Positions 1-10,692 of a stretch of 64,000 bases of DNA are shown here, piece after piece (position 1 is the stretch's first letter; every line of letters starts with the position of its first letter). The stretch covers positions 43,445,707 to 43,509,706 of the forward strand of contig CANTUZ010000006.1 of the NCBI GenBank assembly GCA_947846985.1, in the 5' to 3' direction. Origin of the DNA: Fratercula arctica (taxonomy: Eukaryota > Chordata > Aves > Charadriiformes > Alcidae). The notes under the pieces were generated by a model. That model was not told the DNA's origin. It worked only from the letters and a program-made list of their open reading frames with translations, and did not search any database. The position numbers and the translations under genes were made by a program.

Positions 1-180
1 AGGCTTCAGCATTTACACCTTATTCCTTGAGTTGTACAGCTATTGAATCTTACACCTAAGACAAGCCAGCATTAAACTTAGTCTGTATTAGATATGTAAA
101 TATACGCTAAGCTAGCTGTGCTTAAAAGCCAAATTACTACTTGAGACAACAACTAAACATGTCACATTGCCTTCTTTCAG

Positions 181-279
181 GTGGCATAACGTGTCTCTTT
201 TCACTGACCTGTGCATTAATCCTTGCTTATCTGGACAAGAGGGCACAGAATCTTCTTTGTAAAGAGCAAGGGAAAACGG
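181..279 (+). CDS. MFSD1: MFSD1 exon: about helix 6
   Basis: Preceded by a pyrimidine-rich acceptor ending CTTTCAG and followed by donor GTGAGT at 280. Two bases complete a codon from the preceding exon. The exon then reads GITCLFSLTCALILAYLDK and continues to KEQGKT, ending one base into a Gly codon. It covers a hydrophobic helix and the start of the large central cytosolic loop. Confidence 0.95.
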
Positions 280-3200
280 GTGAGTGGTGTGGCTGACCCT
301 GCCTTGGGCTTCATTCTGACTTCAGTCTTTCATTCTGTAACAGACCCTTCCAGTTACTCTGTGCGCTGTGTAGGTTTGCATTTTCTGTAATTCAGTGGCT
401 GCCCCTTAACATCTTTTTCACAGTTACAGCTTTAATCGTAACTTTTAGTTCATTTTTATATCAATAAGAAGTTTTACAGTTTCAAACACCAGTGTACAGG
501 CAGATGCGGTATCATTTGCTTTATTTATAAAGCATGTGGAGGGCCTCCTAGTTCACATGAATTTGATCTGTGCCATTACCACTGGTACTTTTTTTTGTTG
601 GAATTGGTGTTATTTCCTTTAATAGGTGTGGAAAAACATGCAGCTCTTCTCCATCAGTGTGTGATGTTTTGAGTTTTCAGTGTGGGAGAATTTAGACCAA
701 TTAAAAATAAACTAAATCTGAGATCCAAGAAAGAGCATATAATGTGAAGCTCCAGACCTGAATTTTGCTAGCTGATTGAACGTTTCCTTGAAAAAGTGAT
801 TTGTATTTAATTCTGCTGCATAATACTTTCAGAAGCTTTAGAGAACTTGTGCATCCAGCTTAATGTGGCAGAGTCAATTTGTTCTTGACTTTGGCACTGT
901 TGATTTAGGACTTCTGTATTCTTAACTGAATCTCACTCTGTAAATTTTAAACGAGAGTAGATAGTGTCAGGAATATATGCTGTAGTAGTGACTTATGATC
1001 ACCTTAATGTTTATTCACTGAATAAACATTATTCAGATACGCTTATGCTGACTGAAGCAATGTTGTCTCTTGCCCCACTCTAGGTGAAGTGATTAAGCTG
1101 ACTGATGTGAAGGACTTCTCCTTGTCCTTGTGGCTTATATTTGTAATCTGTGTCTGTTACTATGTAGCGGTTTTTCCTTTCATTGGACTTGGAAAGTAAG
1201 TGAGTCTCACTTATGTAGCTATTCCTCTTGAATTTGCCTAGGGTTTAACTAGCTGCTTATAAAGGGAGAGGTGAAGGCTAATATTTAACAATCCCAGATG
1301 GCTACAGAACCACTGGTTTCCCAGCGAGTCTGTGCTGTTGTTTGTCATTTCTTCTGTGGCATTGTTTGCTATATTAATTAAAATTACGTGCCGAGCTTTG
1401 CGGGAAATACCGTTGGCTTGGTATGCCAGCTCAGCTTGGCATAGACTGAGTTGTCAGGACTCAAAAGCATAATGCATGCTCCACTTCCTGATTAAGATTT
1501 GATACAGACTTAAAGCATGGCATGAGTTTTGGTGTAGAAAGCTGTGGACAGCTGTCACATTCAATTCCTTTCATACTCCAGCTGTTGACTGCTGGAGTGT
1601 GTGGTGGGGGCTTAAATGTAGGTACAGCTTTGGACTGGAACTCTCCTACTGTGCTGACTTTGGTATATATGAAGTTGAAACTTGAAGCATTCATATGTAG
1701 TTTTCCCTTTTGAACCACATGACCTGATCTAATAACTCAATCAGATGGGTTTTGAATATACTTGGAATTAGGAGATCTCTTGAGCTTAATGCATGTTTTA
1801 CATTGAGTGAGATGGAAAAGTCTGAGATGACGCAGAGAGACCTTACAGTCAGCAATGTAGATGCCTTTTTTTATTCTTTTTGCTTGTGCATGTATTCTAA
1901 AAATTCTCACTTTTGTCTCTTACTGTATGCTTATTGCTCATGTCTTATTGTTGGGTTACATGCTGGTTATGTACTTTTGGATGTTTTCCCCAAAGTGTAA
2001 TTTGAATAGTCCTTAGACAAAAATTTGTAGAGTCTGATAATAAGCTCCTAAATGCATTATAAATGAGGATCTGTGGTGGCATGTTTATGTCAAAGCTATC
2101 TAGGTATATTTGTTACTGTGAACTAGATTGTTGTGTCTTTACTTTGTCTAGCTTAATTTTCCTTTCATGTCATACAAGTATTCATTTTTCTAAATCTGTT
2201 TTTTTAGGGTTTTCTTTATTGAGAAATTCAGATTCTCATCTCAAGAAGCAAGTGCAATTAACAGGTATATTGTGGTTGATTGTGCTGCTGCTGTGTTCTA
2301 GGGGCTGTATGTATCTTTGGGCTCTGGCCGTATGGGAGGAGGTTTGGGATCTACTGTTGCAGGTGGTGACTTGCATTTATGTGGACAGATTTCACATGGC
2401 CCAAGGAATAATTGGGAGGTGTGGGTATTTGTTTAAATAAAAATGTCTTAGATGTTCCCATCGAGGAATAGGAAAGAAAAGGCTTTGTCTGAAGGGTATT
2501 ATTTTGGTGTTTGGTGATTCCCTTCTGAGTGATAGAAACAGCTTAATAGCAGCACTAAATGAACTAAATTTTCCTAATTTGAAGATGAATTTGTGGTGGA
2601 GCAAAAAACCCAAACAAAACCCAAACCAACAAAATGCTGGTATACGATTCCAAGAGTTCAGAGTATGCCACTGTTTTTCCTTGGATGTTGAATGTTTTCA
2701 TGTCCTCGGACCTTTTGGGAATTTTGAGTTCTGGAGTCTGTTGTTTGGGGGTGGGGGGCAGGGGGAGGGAGTGGGTTGTGTGTTTTTTCTTATGGCCTCA
2801 TAGGTAACAAGGGAATATGGTGTTTTGTCTGGAGACACTTGTTTTGTGTAACACCTACAGCTATCCATGGCTAGATAGCGTTCAGTTCTTTTATTTTTAT
2901 TCTCTTGTAGTATTGTGTATATCATATCGGCACCCATGTCCCCAGTCTTTGGACTCCTGGTGGATAAAGTTGGAAAGAATATCATCTGGGTTTTATGTGC
3001 TGTAATAACTACACTTGCTTCTCACATTATGTTGGCTTTTACTTTCTGGAACCCCTGGATAGCAATGGTAACTAATTCTCTGAGACTTATAGCTAAATAT
3101 GATAAAATAAGAAATGGTATTGATTATAAATTATTCTGCATAAGTTGCCATTGTCTTCTGGCTGGTTAGGTAGTCGTCAAAACCTATTTTCATGTCTCTG

Positions 3201-6200
3201 ACTTTAGGAAGGATATACTATGTGAAACTGAGTTTAAAACTGAAGATGGTGAGAAAGCAAAGAATGTATAATACAGGCAAAACTAACGCGAGCTGTCTGT
3301 GGCCTAAAGATAATGCTTCAGGTTTTGCTCTTTTGTGGAGGGAGGTGTGTGTTTTGAGGTGGAAAAGACTGGCTGCTGCAGTCTGTAGCAGTAATTCTAT
3401 AGTTGTTTAGTGCAAAAGGGTGTTCATCTTAGGAAGGATGGGATTAAACCAGAGGGCTGTATGGAGTGGCAATTCCTTGTCCCTTCAAAGGTGGCCTCAA
3501 CTTGTCACAGTATCGGTGGTTTGGTGGTGCTCTGTTGCAGAGGTCTGCTCTCGTGCTTCATGGACACTCCTTATACTAGCTATTGCTAGATTACTGTGCT
3601 AGGTGCTTGCTTTTCTCCTAAAACTTCTTCTTTTGGTGAAGTTCTGAAGCTTATTCCTATCACTTGAATGGTCTCTAATGTGCCATATTGGATAGTGGTA
3701 AATGTCAATGAAAATCTTCGTTATTGGTTTCCCTTTTTTAGGGCAGGTTCCCTGAAAAATTGCTCTTGAACTAAGGTTTACAGGCTTAAACACGGTGCTC
3801 ACCAGTGTATCAGGGTTAAAAAACAGGATCCTTGTTTTTCAGGTATTTTCCTAGTGATGAGTTGCAGCATTGATCTTTTCCTCTGGGTATTCAAGTCAGG
3901 CTCTTTACTTAACGCTAATTAGATAGGACCATTCCTGGAGAAAGTTCGCTCTCTTTCTAAACGTGCATCTGTGCATATTTATTTAGAATGAAATTGCAAA
4001 AAGTGTTACTTTAGCTGTTTTTTCTTCCTCTTTTGGGAAAAGGGGAAAATCAAAATGTTAATTTATTAGAACTTTATAGCAAAAATGCATCTTGTCTAAC
4101 ATCTGTTTACTTGCTCTTATTTCACCAGTGTTTGCTGGGAGTGGCTTACTCATTGCTTGCCTGTGCCCTGTGGCCCATGGTGGCCTTTGTTGTTCCAGAA
4201 CACCAGCTGGGAACTGCTTACGGCTTGTAAGTTATTAAATCTGTCTGTCTGTGCTGCTCTTCAGTGACTGTGTCCTGATACTAGCAGTTAATGGTTGCTA
4301 ATTCCTCCCAAGTTCAGTCTAGCAGGAAGTCCCGTGTAGTTTCAGGATGTGTGTGTGCGTGGTGGATGCACAGAAGCTTCTGCAAAAACGTTGAGTCATG
4401 ACTCTGTCACATGTCATAACAAATGGGGAGAAGTTAATCTCATTGTTTCTTCAGTGCTGCTAATGATGTTTTCTTTAAAAATAAACTTCGACACAGTGGT
4501 AATCCTTTGTTTATGTGTTAGTATGCAGTCTATCCAGAATCTCGGTTTGGCAATTATTGCTATAGCAGCTGGGATGATTCTGGACACAAGAGGATACTTG
4601 TTTCTTGAAGTCTTCTTCAGTGCTTGTGTTTGCTGTAAGTACTAAAAACATTCAAAATGGATTCTGTACATTCAGAAAGTTTTATTAGGCTTTTTTCTTA
4701 ATATTTCCTGTAAAACAGTAATAACTCCTTTCTTACAGTTAGATAGAGGTTTCAGCCTGGGGCAATGTTGAAAGTAACTCAAACCTGGTGAAGTGTTTTG
4801 TGATTTTCTTGAAGTGATTTAGTGTAAGAAGTTCCAGTGTTTTGAAAAAAAAAAAAAAAATGAAGAGTGAGTAAAAGGGTGGGTGAATGATACTCTTACA
4901 GGCTATGTTTACAAGGGCTGTTATTGATATAACTAAAATAACCTTTTCTGAGTTACTATGCTACTTAAGAGCATAGTGGAATTTTCAAAAGCAATTAAGA
5001 GATGCTGCTGGCAAAAATCACCCTTCAGTTACAACTATCATGAAAAGTCTTGGTTGTATGTTAAAGCTGTTCTTCTGTCACTGTTGTGAATTTCTCAGCT
5101 AAAATGGTTCCTTTTTGGTTTTTTAGTGTCACTAATAGCTGTGGTCATGCTGTATTTTGTGAATCACCTCACAGGTAAGTAAGTGTTTTCAGCTTCTCTT
5201 GATATTTTTTTTAATCATAATTCTTGAAATTGTCAAGCTGAACTGTTTACAGGTGGTGGTGTACGATCCTGTGGCAGGTGCTATAGCTCATGGCTTTGGT
5301 ACCAGGAGCATGAGGCCTTGTCCTTGTAATATCATTTTTGTAGATGCTGTAGTGTGTAATTCCCTGAACCTTGCTGTGACGTTAAATCTCATCAGCAGGG
5401 CAGTGATACCTATTCTTTCAGCTGACTTGAATAAACGTGTGGCATATTCTGCAGCTCTTTCTAAACTGCGTCTCAAACTTGACTGCATATGTATCTGCAA
5501 ATATAAAAACTTAATTCTGTAGACTTTCCTTCAAATAGCAGTGTTCTTTCTCAACTGTTTTTTTTGAAGCAGTAACTACTGAAAGGTCTGGAAGGGATAT
5601 TAATTTGTTTCTTTCAAAGTTGTTTCCTCTTTCTTTGGTTTTATGGGGTGTTATGGTGGGTTGTAGAGAAATGTCGTTGTTACTCAATAGAAAACTGGAT
5701 AAGGCTTGAGAGCTTAATTTGGGTCCTGATTTTGCTTGCTCGGGTGATTATGAACACATTGCTCTTTCTCTTTATCTCAGTTTCTGCTTTTGTAAAATGA
5801 CTATGCTTTTGTCAAGTGCACTGAGAACTGTAGTGAGGTGCGATACTGTAACCAGTTCTTTTTTAAAGATTCCAACGTACAAACCGGAGCCCACACAAAG
5901 AGGGGCGGGGGGGGGGAAGGTTAACTCTGCTTTATTGTGAAGCCTTGCTACAGAGAAAAAAAAACCAGTGAATTCAGCTTTATTGCGAAGCCTTGCTTAG
6001 CAGTTCCCAAATGTCCCAAAAGTTACTTCAGAGAGTCTTACCACCCCATGGATCGTAGTAGCACTGCTGAGCAGCAGGATAACGAGGAGCCACGTCGGTA
6101 CGGCAGAGGCGGGGCAGGCACAGCGCTTGCTAAGCAGTTCCCAAATGTTCCAAAAGTTACTTAAGAGAGTCTTACCAACCCCATAGACCATAGTAGCACC

Positions 6201-9200
6201 ACTGAGCAGCAGGATAATGAGGAGCTGCATCAGTACAGCAGAGGAAGGCAAGGCACAGTGCGGTCAGGGCGTCCACTGTATCTTCAAAGTGCGCTCATGT
6301 CTCTCTCTCTCTCTCTCTCCCCCTGGCCCAAAACAGCCCCCTTATATCCTGCACCAGATTGAATGGAAAAGTATAGGCCAGAGTCGCTGCACGCATGGCG
6401 CACGCATGGCCAACGCATGCAGCGAGCCTTACCAGACTCATGATCCAGCTTTGCTAACAGCGGCTGTCTGATACCTGACTGCACTGTTGTACTCCCTTCT
6501 TGTTATCTTCTTCTTCGAAGGTCAGGTTCTCATGGATACACACATGGTTTTTGCAGCAACAGTACTGAGATCCTTTTTCTCAGCGCGTATACTGGGTTTG
6601 GTTCAACTAGTAATTTTCCATCGTGTCTCACTCGGACCATCCTCTATTATCCCTAACACAGATACCAAAGATATAATACAAGAAGACCAATTTTAAAAGT
6701 TTCAAAGTGTATGTTACTTCTGTTGCAGGTGGTGACCTCAACTGGTCTGCAAAGAAAAGGGAAAAACTGCAAAAAGTAGCTGCAAATGAGTAAGTATAAA
6801 GAAAATAAAGAACAGTGTCCTTATGAAATGTTTAACCTGAAGTAATTAAGTAGGTTACTGTCTGAAGTCAATCTATTGTAGGTCTGACACTTTTATGGAA
6901 TGCTATTTTCTTTCTTACCAGTTAGTAGTAGGATTTCATATTCCTGCCTCGTGTGGATGAATAATTAGAGGAAATAGCAATTAACCAGGTGTCTTTTTCT
7001 GGCACTTTTCCTTGCTATCGTTCTTTATTTCAGTAGACTTCCAACTAAGCAGAACTGAAGTGTGTTTAAAAAATGTTATATCGCTTATTTAAAAATGTAC
7101 CTCATTTATATGAAGCGTTTATATGGTGCGTACCTGACCCAGTCAGCAGCAAACATTACCTGGGTTTAATGTCAGGTAATGCATGGACCAGTTCTTTTAA
7201 GCGTCATTAAAAGCTACATCTCTCTTCAGAAGAAACTACACTCCAGTCATTTCCCCTTCAGTTCCAGCTTGCTGCTCTTGCAGTCTTATTTAGAAGTCTT
7301 AATTCAGCTTGTCTCTGAAAACTGTGGCTTGAGTTTAAATTGCAGTGCTAATGTGAAACTCAGTTTGTGGTCAGATCCGTGTCATAAATGTTACTGATTA
7401 CAGTGAAGAGTTTCCATTTTTAGAAAGCAGATGGGGCAGGGGTATTTCAGTAAATTGGAATCCACTTCCTTTAAAAGGAAATGGAGTACTTGAGGTGGGC
7501 TTAGGGCAGAAACTCTTGAAATAAGCAAATTTTGACAGTTCAATTAAGCAAACTTCATTCTGTGGGAGACTTATGTCCTGCTTTCCTCTCTGCAGAAAAT
7601 AAGGACAGTGACACTCTTCAGAATAGTAACGTAAAAAATTCTCTTCCTTGGTCTTGACAAAACATTGGTGACAAGTTAAGGGTCCATTGCTGTGCATAGT
7701 CCTAACAGCTGGAATCAGGTACTCCTGCTTTTTAGGAGTGTTGTTTGAGCAAATGTGAAGGTATCAGTCACCTGCTGTTGGGATATCCCAAGTTCTAGGG
7801 CACTGGATTTATCCCGTCTGCAGAGCAGAAATTTTACTTGCTTTTTTGTTTGCTATCCCAGAATGCTAAATGAGGCATAAAACTCTCAGTGGATATGGAA
7901 TGCTGTACGAGAGAGTCAAACACTGGGTTAGTCTTACAACTTTCAAAATAATTTCCTTGTATTGGGGGAGGAGGGAAGAAAAAGCATTGTATGGCAAAGT
8001 CCATCAAGAGATGTCACTTAAAGACAAAACAAAAGACCCTTCCACGCCAGCTTCTCTGTTAGCTTCTCTGTAGCTCTGTTCTCTGTAACTTCCCTACTTA
8101 AATGTGTAGAAAAAAAATGCTTTTTTTTAAGTAGACATAATGCAAAGTCTGTCCGTCAGACTGAGTTTGGGCAGCTTAGTTTGTCCTGATGACCTTGTTG
8201 AAGACGCTTCTTCCAGTAGTGCCTCAGCACCCAAAAATTGTGTTACCTTTTCCTAGTTTTAGTTAGTGCTGAGAGGATTGAAAATGTGTGCCTTGGAGAA
8301 TGTAATATCAATGGGGATGAAGTCTTGGCTAGTGTATTGTTTTAATATATTTAAAGGAAATGTTTAATTTGTTTAAAGGTAGAACAAGTCTAAGAAACCT
8401 TAATTCGTTTTGGTGAGACTGTGATTGAGAACTGTTGGAGAGGGCAGAATGTATGCATTTCATGACTCTAGTCATAGTTTAATACCTGCCATGTGTAAGA
8501 GTAAGTCAATATGCAGCAAGTCACAGCTTTCAAGATAACATCTGTAGCATTCAAGCTGCTTGTATGTGAGCAACATGGCATTTTCCTTTTGAAATGCTTT
8601 CTGTTCTGACCTAATTCAGCTCAGCGAGTCTCTTCAGATCTTGAAGTTCATTTGCCTATAATGTTGTTGGAATTCTTTACTTTTTAATAGGTAACTGCAT
8701 TTCACCTGCAGATATTATACATCTCACAGCTTATATATAAATTAATTCCAGATAAATACTTTGCTAACAAGACATCTCATACAAATGGGCTTTATGGGCT
8801 TCTATAAAACTGGACTGGGTAACTGTTAGTATGATGATAATTAAGTTATTCTCAAAAAAACCCACAACACCTGTCAACAAGGTCTAGTCAGGTGACTTGC
8901 AGGGTTTAACATGGTTTAGTTTCTTGTCCTAATTTGTGGGCTTTTTACACGTTGGTCTTGAGGAAAGCTCAAGGAAACTAAAACCTCACCAAACCTGATG
9001 AGCACACTAGCTTAGTTGTGATAAGTATCATTCTCAAGCCAAAAGCAATACAAATGCAACAAAAAAATCCATCACCTTGTACCCAGGAGCAAAGGAATTC
9101 TGTGTCCAAACAGAGCTGCTTTTCAATCAGCCTGGCCCATGTGGGATGTGTGTGACACTTCCAGTATTTGCTGTGGAAGATGGCTTTGTATTGGTGTGTG

Positions 9201-10692
9201 CTGTGGCATATAGTGTCTTAGAACAATATTTTCAGTAATTTTTGTTACAATGTTTCTTGCAGAAAAGAAATTTGAATAGCAAATATCATCCAGAAGTGGG
9301 GAGCATTTGATCAGCATCATGTCAACTTGAAGAATTATAGTGTTTAGTTTGGTGGTCAGCACTGGACAGTAGTTCTTTGGAAAAGAAACTAACATGCTGG
9401 GATTTACAGTAAATGGCTAAATTTTATGCTTTGTAACCAGTTTTAACTAATGCCAAATCACCTTTTCATTTGAACAGAGTGGGTTTACAGGGTTTTACAC
9501 TGTGTTTAAGCTCTGCCATTGGAGAGGGTACTCTGCAACCCAAGGCAAACGTGTTCATCTTGAGATAAAGATTAGTATGAAGTGTCTTCTATGTGCAGCA
9601 CTACCGTTTTGGTGGGGGTGGAGACTTCTTAACGTAATGGCATTTTATGTTCTGTAATAAGGCTCATTGCTTTACAGAGCTTAGAAACGGGTCACTGTTA
9701 CTACCTTTGTCACACTCTTAATGCAAACCACTGTCTTAAGCTAAGTGTATTTAGAGCTCTCTTGGGTCCTGTTTAAGGCTTATGTGGAAAATGAGCGACA
9801 GCGCTCTGGTCAAATATCGACTCTTTTGTAGGAGACTGCTATTAATTCTGAAGACTGCTGAGCAGTCTTTTATTTGCATTTTTGACAATTGATTATTTTG
9901 TATTGTAATCTTTATTTTAAGGAGTGAAAGCTTGTTTAATAAAGAGATAGTAAAAATTGTTACAAAAGCTCACTGAGCATGTTGTAATCTGTGAAAATCA
10001 AAAGGTTTATCTTTCTACTGAAGTCTTGCAATCTAAATAAAAGGAAACTGCAGAAAACAGCCTCTCTCTTTCTTTACACTGAATTAGAGTAATCCATACG
10101 CATTTTAGTCTCTTTTAATCTGATATCCTGTATTCATCTATAAACATTACAGCCTTCTAGTTATTAAAGATAGAACTTGTGTGCATATGCAAGATAAAGT
10201 TGCTTGGGTTTGCACTCCTCAGTGCAAATATCTTAAACCAATTTTCTTTTCCAGAGTGGAAGAACAAGAGAGACTCAGACGTCAAAATGAAGATGACTTG
10301 GCTAAATTACAGCCAAAAGCCGATGACTTTAGTTTAAGGAATAAATACCTCTCCAAACTAGGCGCTCAGGTATTAATAACAAAGTAGAGGTATTAATAAT
10401 GAAGACTAGAACAATGAGATGTTTATTTTAAGAACTTGGCTTATTGTTTCAAACAGCTGGCAAATCAACCTCTGATTAAAATGCTAAATGCATGCTTGTT
10501 CCCAGAAATGAAGTCTCACCAATGGTAACTAGAAATCTAATGAAAAAAATGAATCAATGGCTGGCGGATTAAATAAGTTGAGGAGCAGGCTGCTTATGAT
10601 GCATGATTTCTTTAATTTTATTTTTTTTGCAGCTACCAGATAATTACTCTTCCTATTTATCGACAATGGTACACAGAAGCGTGTTGAAATAG
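181..10692 (+). CDS. MFSD1: MFSD1, lysosomal major facilitator transporter (3' part, 10 exons)
   Basis: Joined exons 181-279, 1084-1195, 2208-2264, 2911-3067, 4129-4226, 4522-4634, 5127-5174, 6729-6789, 10255-10369 and 10633-10692 encode about 305 residues ending at TAG. All introns are GT-AG and all phases join. Recognised by near-identity to remembered vertebrate MFSD1, for example SAPMSPVFGLLVDK, LACALWPMVAFVVPEHQLG and SIQNLGLAII. The fragment covers about helices 6 to 12, plus the MFS signature-like loop GLLVDKVGK between helices 8 and 9. Known of the family: MFSD1 sits in the lysosomal membrane with the accessory glycoprotein GLMP and exports dipeptides. The N-terminal exons, including the lysosomal sorting signal, lie before the window. 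The C-terminal tail is charged and longer than the canonical mammalian one as I remember it. No frameshift or stop is seen, so the gene looks intact here. Confidence 0.96.
1084..1195 (+). CDS. MFSD1: MFSD1 exon: central loop and helix 7
   Basis: The acceptor is CACTCTAG and the donor is GTAAGT at 1196. The exon completes Gly, then reads EVIKLTDVKDFSLSLW followed by the hydrophobic run LIFVICVCYYVAVFPFIGLG. It ends two bases into a Lys codon. The match to remembered MFSD1 is close to residue for residue. Confidence 0.96.
2208..2264 (+). CDS. MFSD1: MFSD1 exon: short linker before helix 8
   Basis: A 57-base exon after a T-rich acceptor (TTTTTTTAG), with donor GTATAT at 2265. It completes Lys, then reads VFFIEKFRFSSQEASAIN and stops two bases into a Ser codon. 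Phases with both neighbouring exons match, and the residues align to the FFTEKFGFSSQAASAINS segment of mammalian MFSD1. Confidence 0.93.
2911..3067 (+). CDS. MFSD1: MFSD1 exon: helices 8 and 9
   Basis: Acceptor TCTCTTGTAG, donor GTAACT at 3068. The exon encodes IVYIISAPMSPVFGLLVDK, then GKNIIWVLCAVITTLASHI, and ends WNPWIAM in phase 0. The GLLVDKVGK loop is the second-half copy of the MFS motif between helices 8 and 9. This is the most strongly conserved exon in the window. Confidence 0.97.
4129..4226 (+). CDS. MFSD1: MFSD1 exon: helix 10
   Basis: Acceptor TTTCACCAG, donor GTAAGT at 4227. It reads CLLGVAYSLLACALWPMVAF, then VVPEHQLGTAYG, ending two bases into a Phe codon. It is nearly identical to the remembered mammalian protein. 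Confidence 0.97.
4522..4634 (+). CDS. MFSD1: MFSD1 exon: helix 11 and start of helix 12
   Basis: Acceptor GTGTTAG, donor GTAAGT at 4635. It completes Phe and continues MQSIQNLGLAIIAIAAGMIL, then DTRGYLFLEVFFSACVC, ending one base into a Leu codon. The two hydrophobic stretches are helix 11 and the first half of helix 12. Confidence 0.96.
4635..5126 (+). other. MFSD1: MFSD1 intron with A16 tract
   Basis: A 492-base intron. The only notable feature is a run of 16 A at 4845-4860. No attached retroelement is recognised. Confidence 0.75.
5127..5174 (+). CDS. MFSD1: MFSD1 exon: end of helix 12
   Basis: A 48-base exon after acceptor GGTTTTTTAG, with donor GTAAGT at 5175. It completes Leu and reads SLIAVVMLYFVNHLT, ending one base into a Gly codon. 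The length and both phases match the remembered SLLSVVLLYLVNRAQG segment. Confidence 0.93.
5842..6665 (-). mobile_element. Solo LTR of an endogenous retrovirus, antisense, with 5-bp target duplication GATAC
   Basis: The LTR spans 5847-6660. On the minus strand it begins TGTGTTAGGGATAATAGAGG and ends CTGGTTACA (TG...CA ends). GATAC flanks it directly at 5842-5846 and 6661-6665. On the LTR strand a TATA-like box ATATAAGG lies near 6341-6348, followed by an (AG)n run (about 6298-6320) where transcription would start. Two AATAAA signals follow (complements of 5931-5936 and 5979-5984). That order, U3-TATA-R-AATAAA, is what an LTR needs. No gag, pol or env lies beside it, so this is a solo LTR. A 5-bp duplication fits ERVL-like or some other vertebrate retroviral classes; I cannot name the family. 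Its antisense placement keeps its polyadenylation signals off the MFSD1 transcript. Confidence 0.85.
5993..6261 (-). repeat. Internal 134-bp tandem duplication within the LTR
   Basis: Two head-to-tail copies, 5993-6126 and 6127-6261. Each begins TTGCT(T/A)AGCAGTTCCCAAATG and ends GGCACAG(C/T)GC, and they differ at roughly one position in eight. A second, shorter duplication (5929-5952 and 5977-6000, both GCTTTATTG(T/C)GAAGCCTTGCT) doubles the polyadenylation signal. The copies have diverged while the target duplication is perfect, so the duplication probably predates this insertion. Confidence 0.85.
6729..6789 (+). CDS. MFSD1: MFSD1 exon: start of C-terminal tail (alternative end)
   Basis: Acceptor TGTTGCAG, donor GTAAGT at 6790. 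It encodes GGDLNWSAKKREKLQKVAAN and ends two bases into a Glu codon, aligning with the GGNLNYSARQREE start of the mammalian tail. If the donor is not used, translation ends one residue later at TAA (6791-6793). Both outcomes look possible (see the poly(A) signal at 6804). Confidence 0.93.
6790..10254 (+). other. MFSD1: Large MFSD1 intron (3.5 kb)
   Basis: The longest intron in the window, separating the conserved transporter core from the long tail. It is AT-rich unique sequence with no recognisable repeat family, second gene or RNA gene. Apart from the AATAAA at 6804 near its start, I see no signal I can defend. Confidence 0.7.
6804..6809 (+). terminator. MFSD1: Intronic poly(A) signal AATAAA after alternative MFSD1 stop
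   Basis: AATAAA lies 11 bases past an in-frame TAA that is created when the donor at 6790 is read through. This would give a short-tailed transcript ending about 15-25 bases downstream. Use of the signal is inferred only. Confidence 0.45.
10255..10369 (+). CDS. MFSD1: MFSD1 exon: charged C-terminal tail
   Basis: Acceptor TTTTCCAG, donor GTATTA at 10370 (weak at +4 to +6). It completes Glu, then reads VEEQERLRRQNEDDLAKLQP, KADDFSLRNKYLSKLGAQ, ending in phase 0. The sequence is cytosolic, highly charged and helix-prone. If the intron is retained the tail ends VLITK-stop instead. Confidence 0.9.
10633..10692 (+). CDS. MFSD1: MFSD1 terminal coding exon
   Basis: A T-rich acceptor (TTTTTTTTGCAG) precedes CTACCAGATAAT. 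The exon encodes LPDNYSSYLSTMVHRSVLK and then TAG at 10690-10692. The phase is compatible with the previous exon. I recall a similar ending in non-mammalian MFSD1. Confidence 0.88.
   Translation, partial: LPDNYSSYLSTMVHRSVLK

Larger units (their letters stand above)
280..4521 (+). other. MFSD1: MFSD1 introns between the first six exons shown
   Basis: Introns 280-1083, 1196-2207, 2265-2910, 3068-4128 and 4227-4521. They contain AT-rich unique sequence, an A/C-rich tract near 2605-2635 and a G-rich run near 2745-2770. No mobile element or second gene is recognisable. Short open frames here are chance. Confidence 0.8.

Noticed and set aside
5199..5522. 107-codon + frame inside an MFSD1 intron
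   Set aside because: It continues past a good splice donor into intron sequence and is not recognisable protein.
5997..6251. 84-codon minus-strand frame with two similar halves
   Set aside because: It is the tandem duplication inside the LTR read in one frame; LTRs do not encode this, and no retroviral gene is present.
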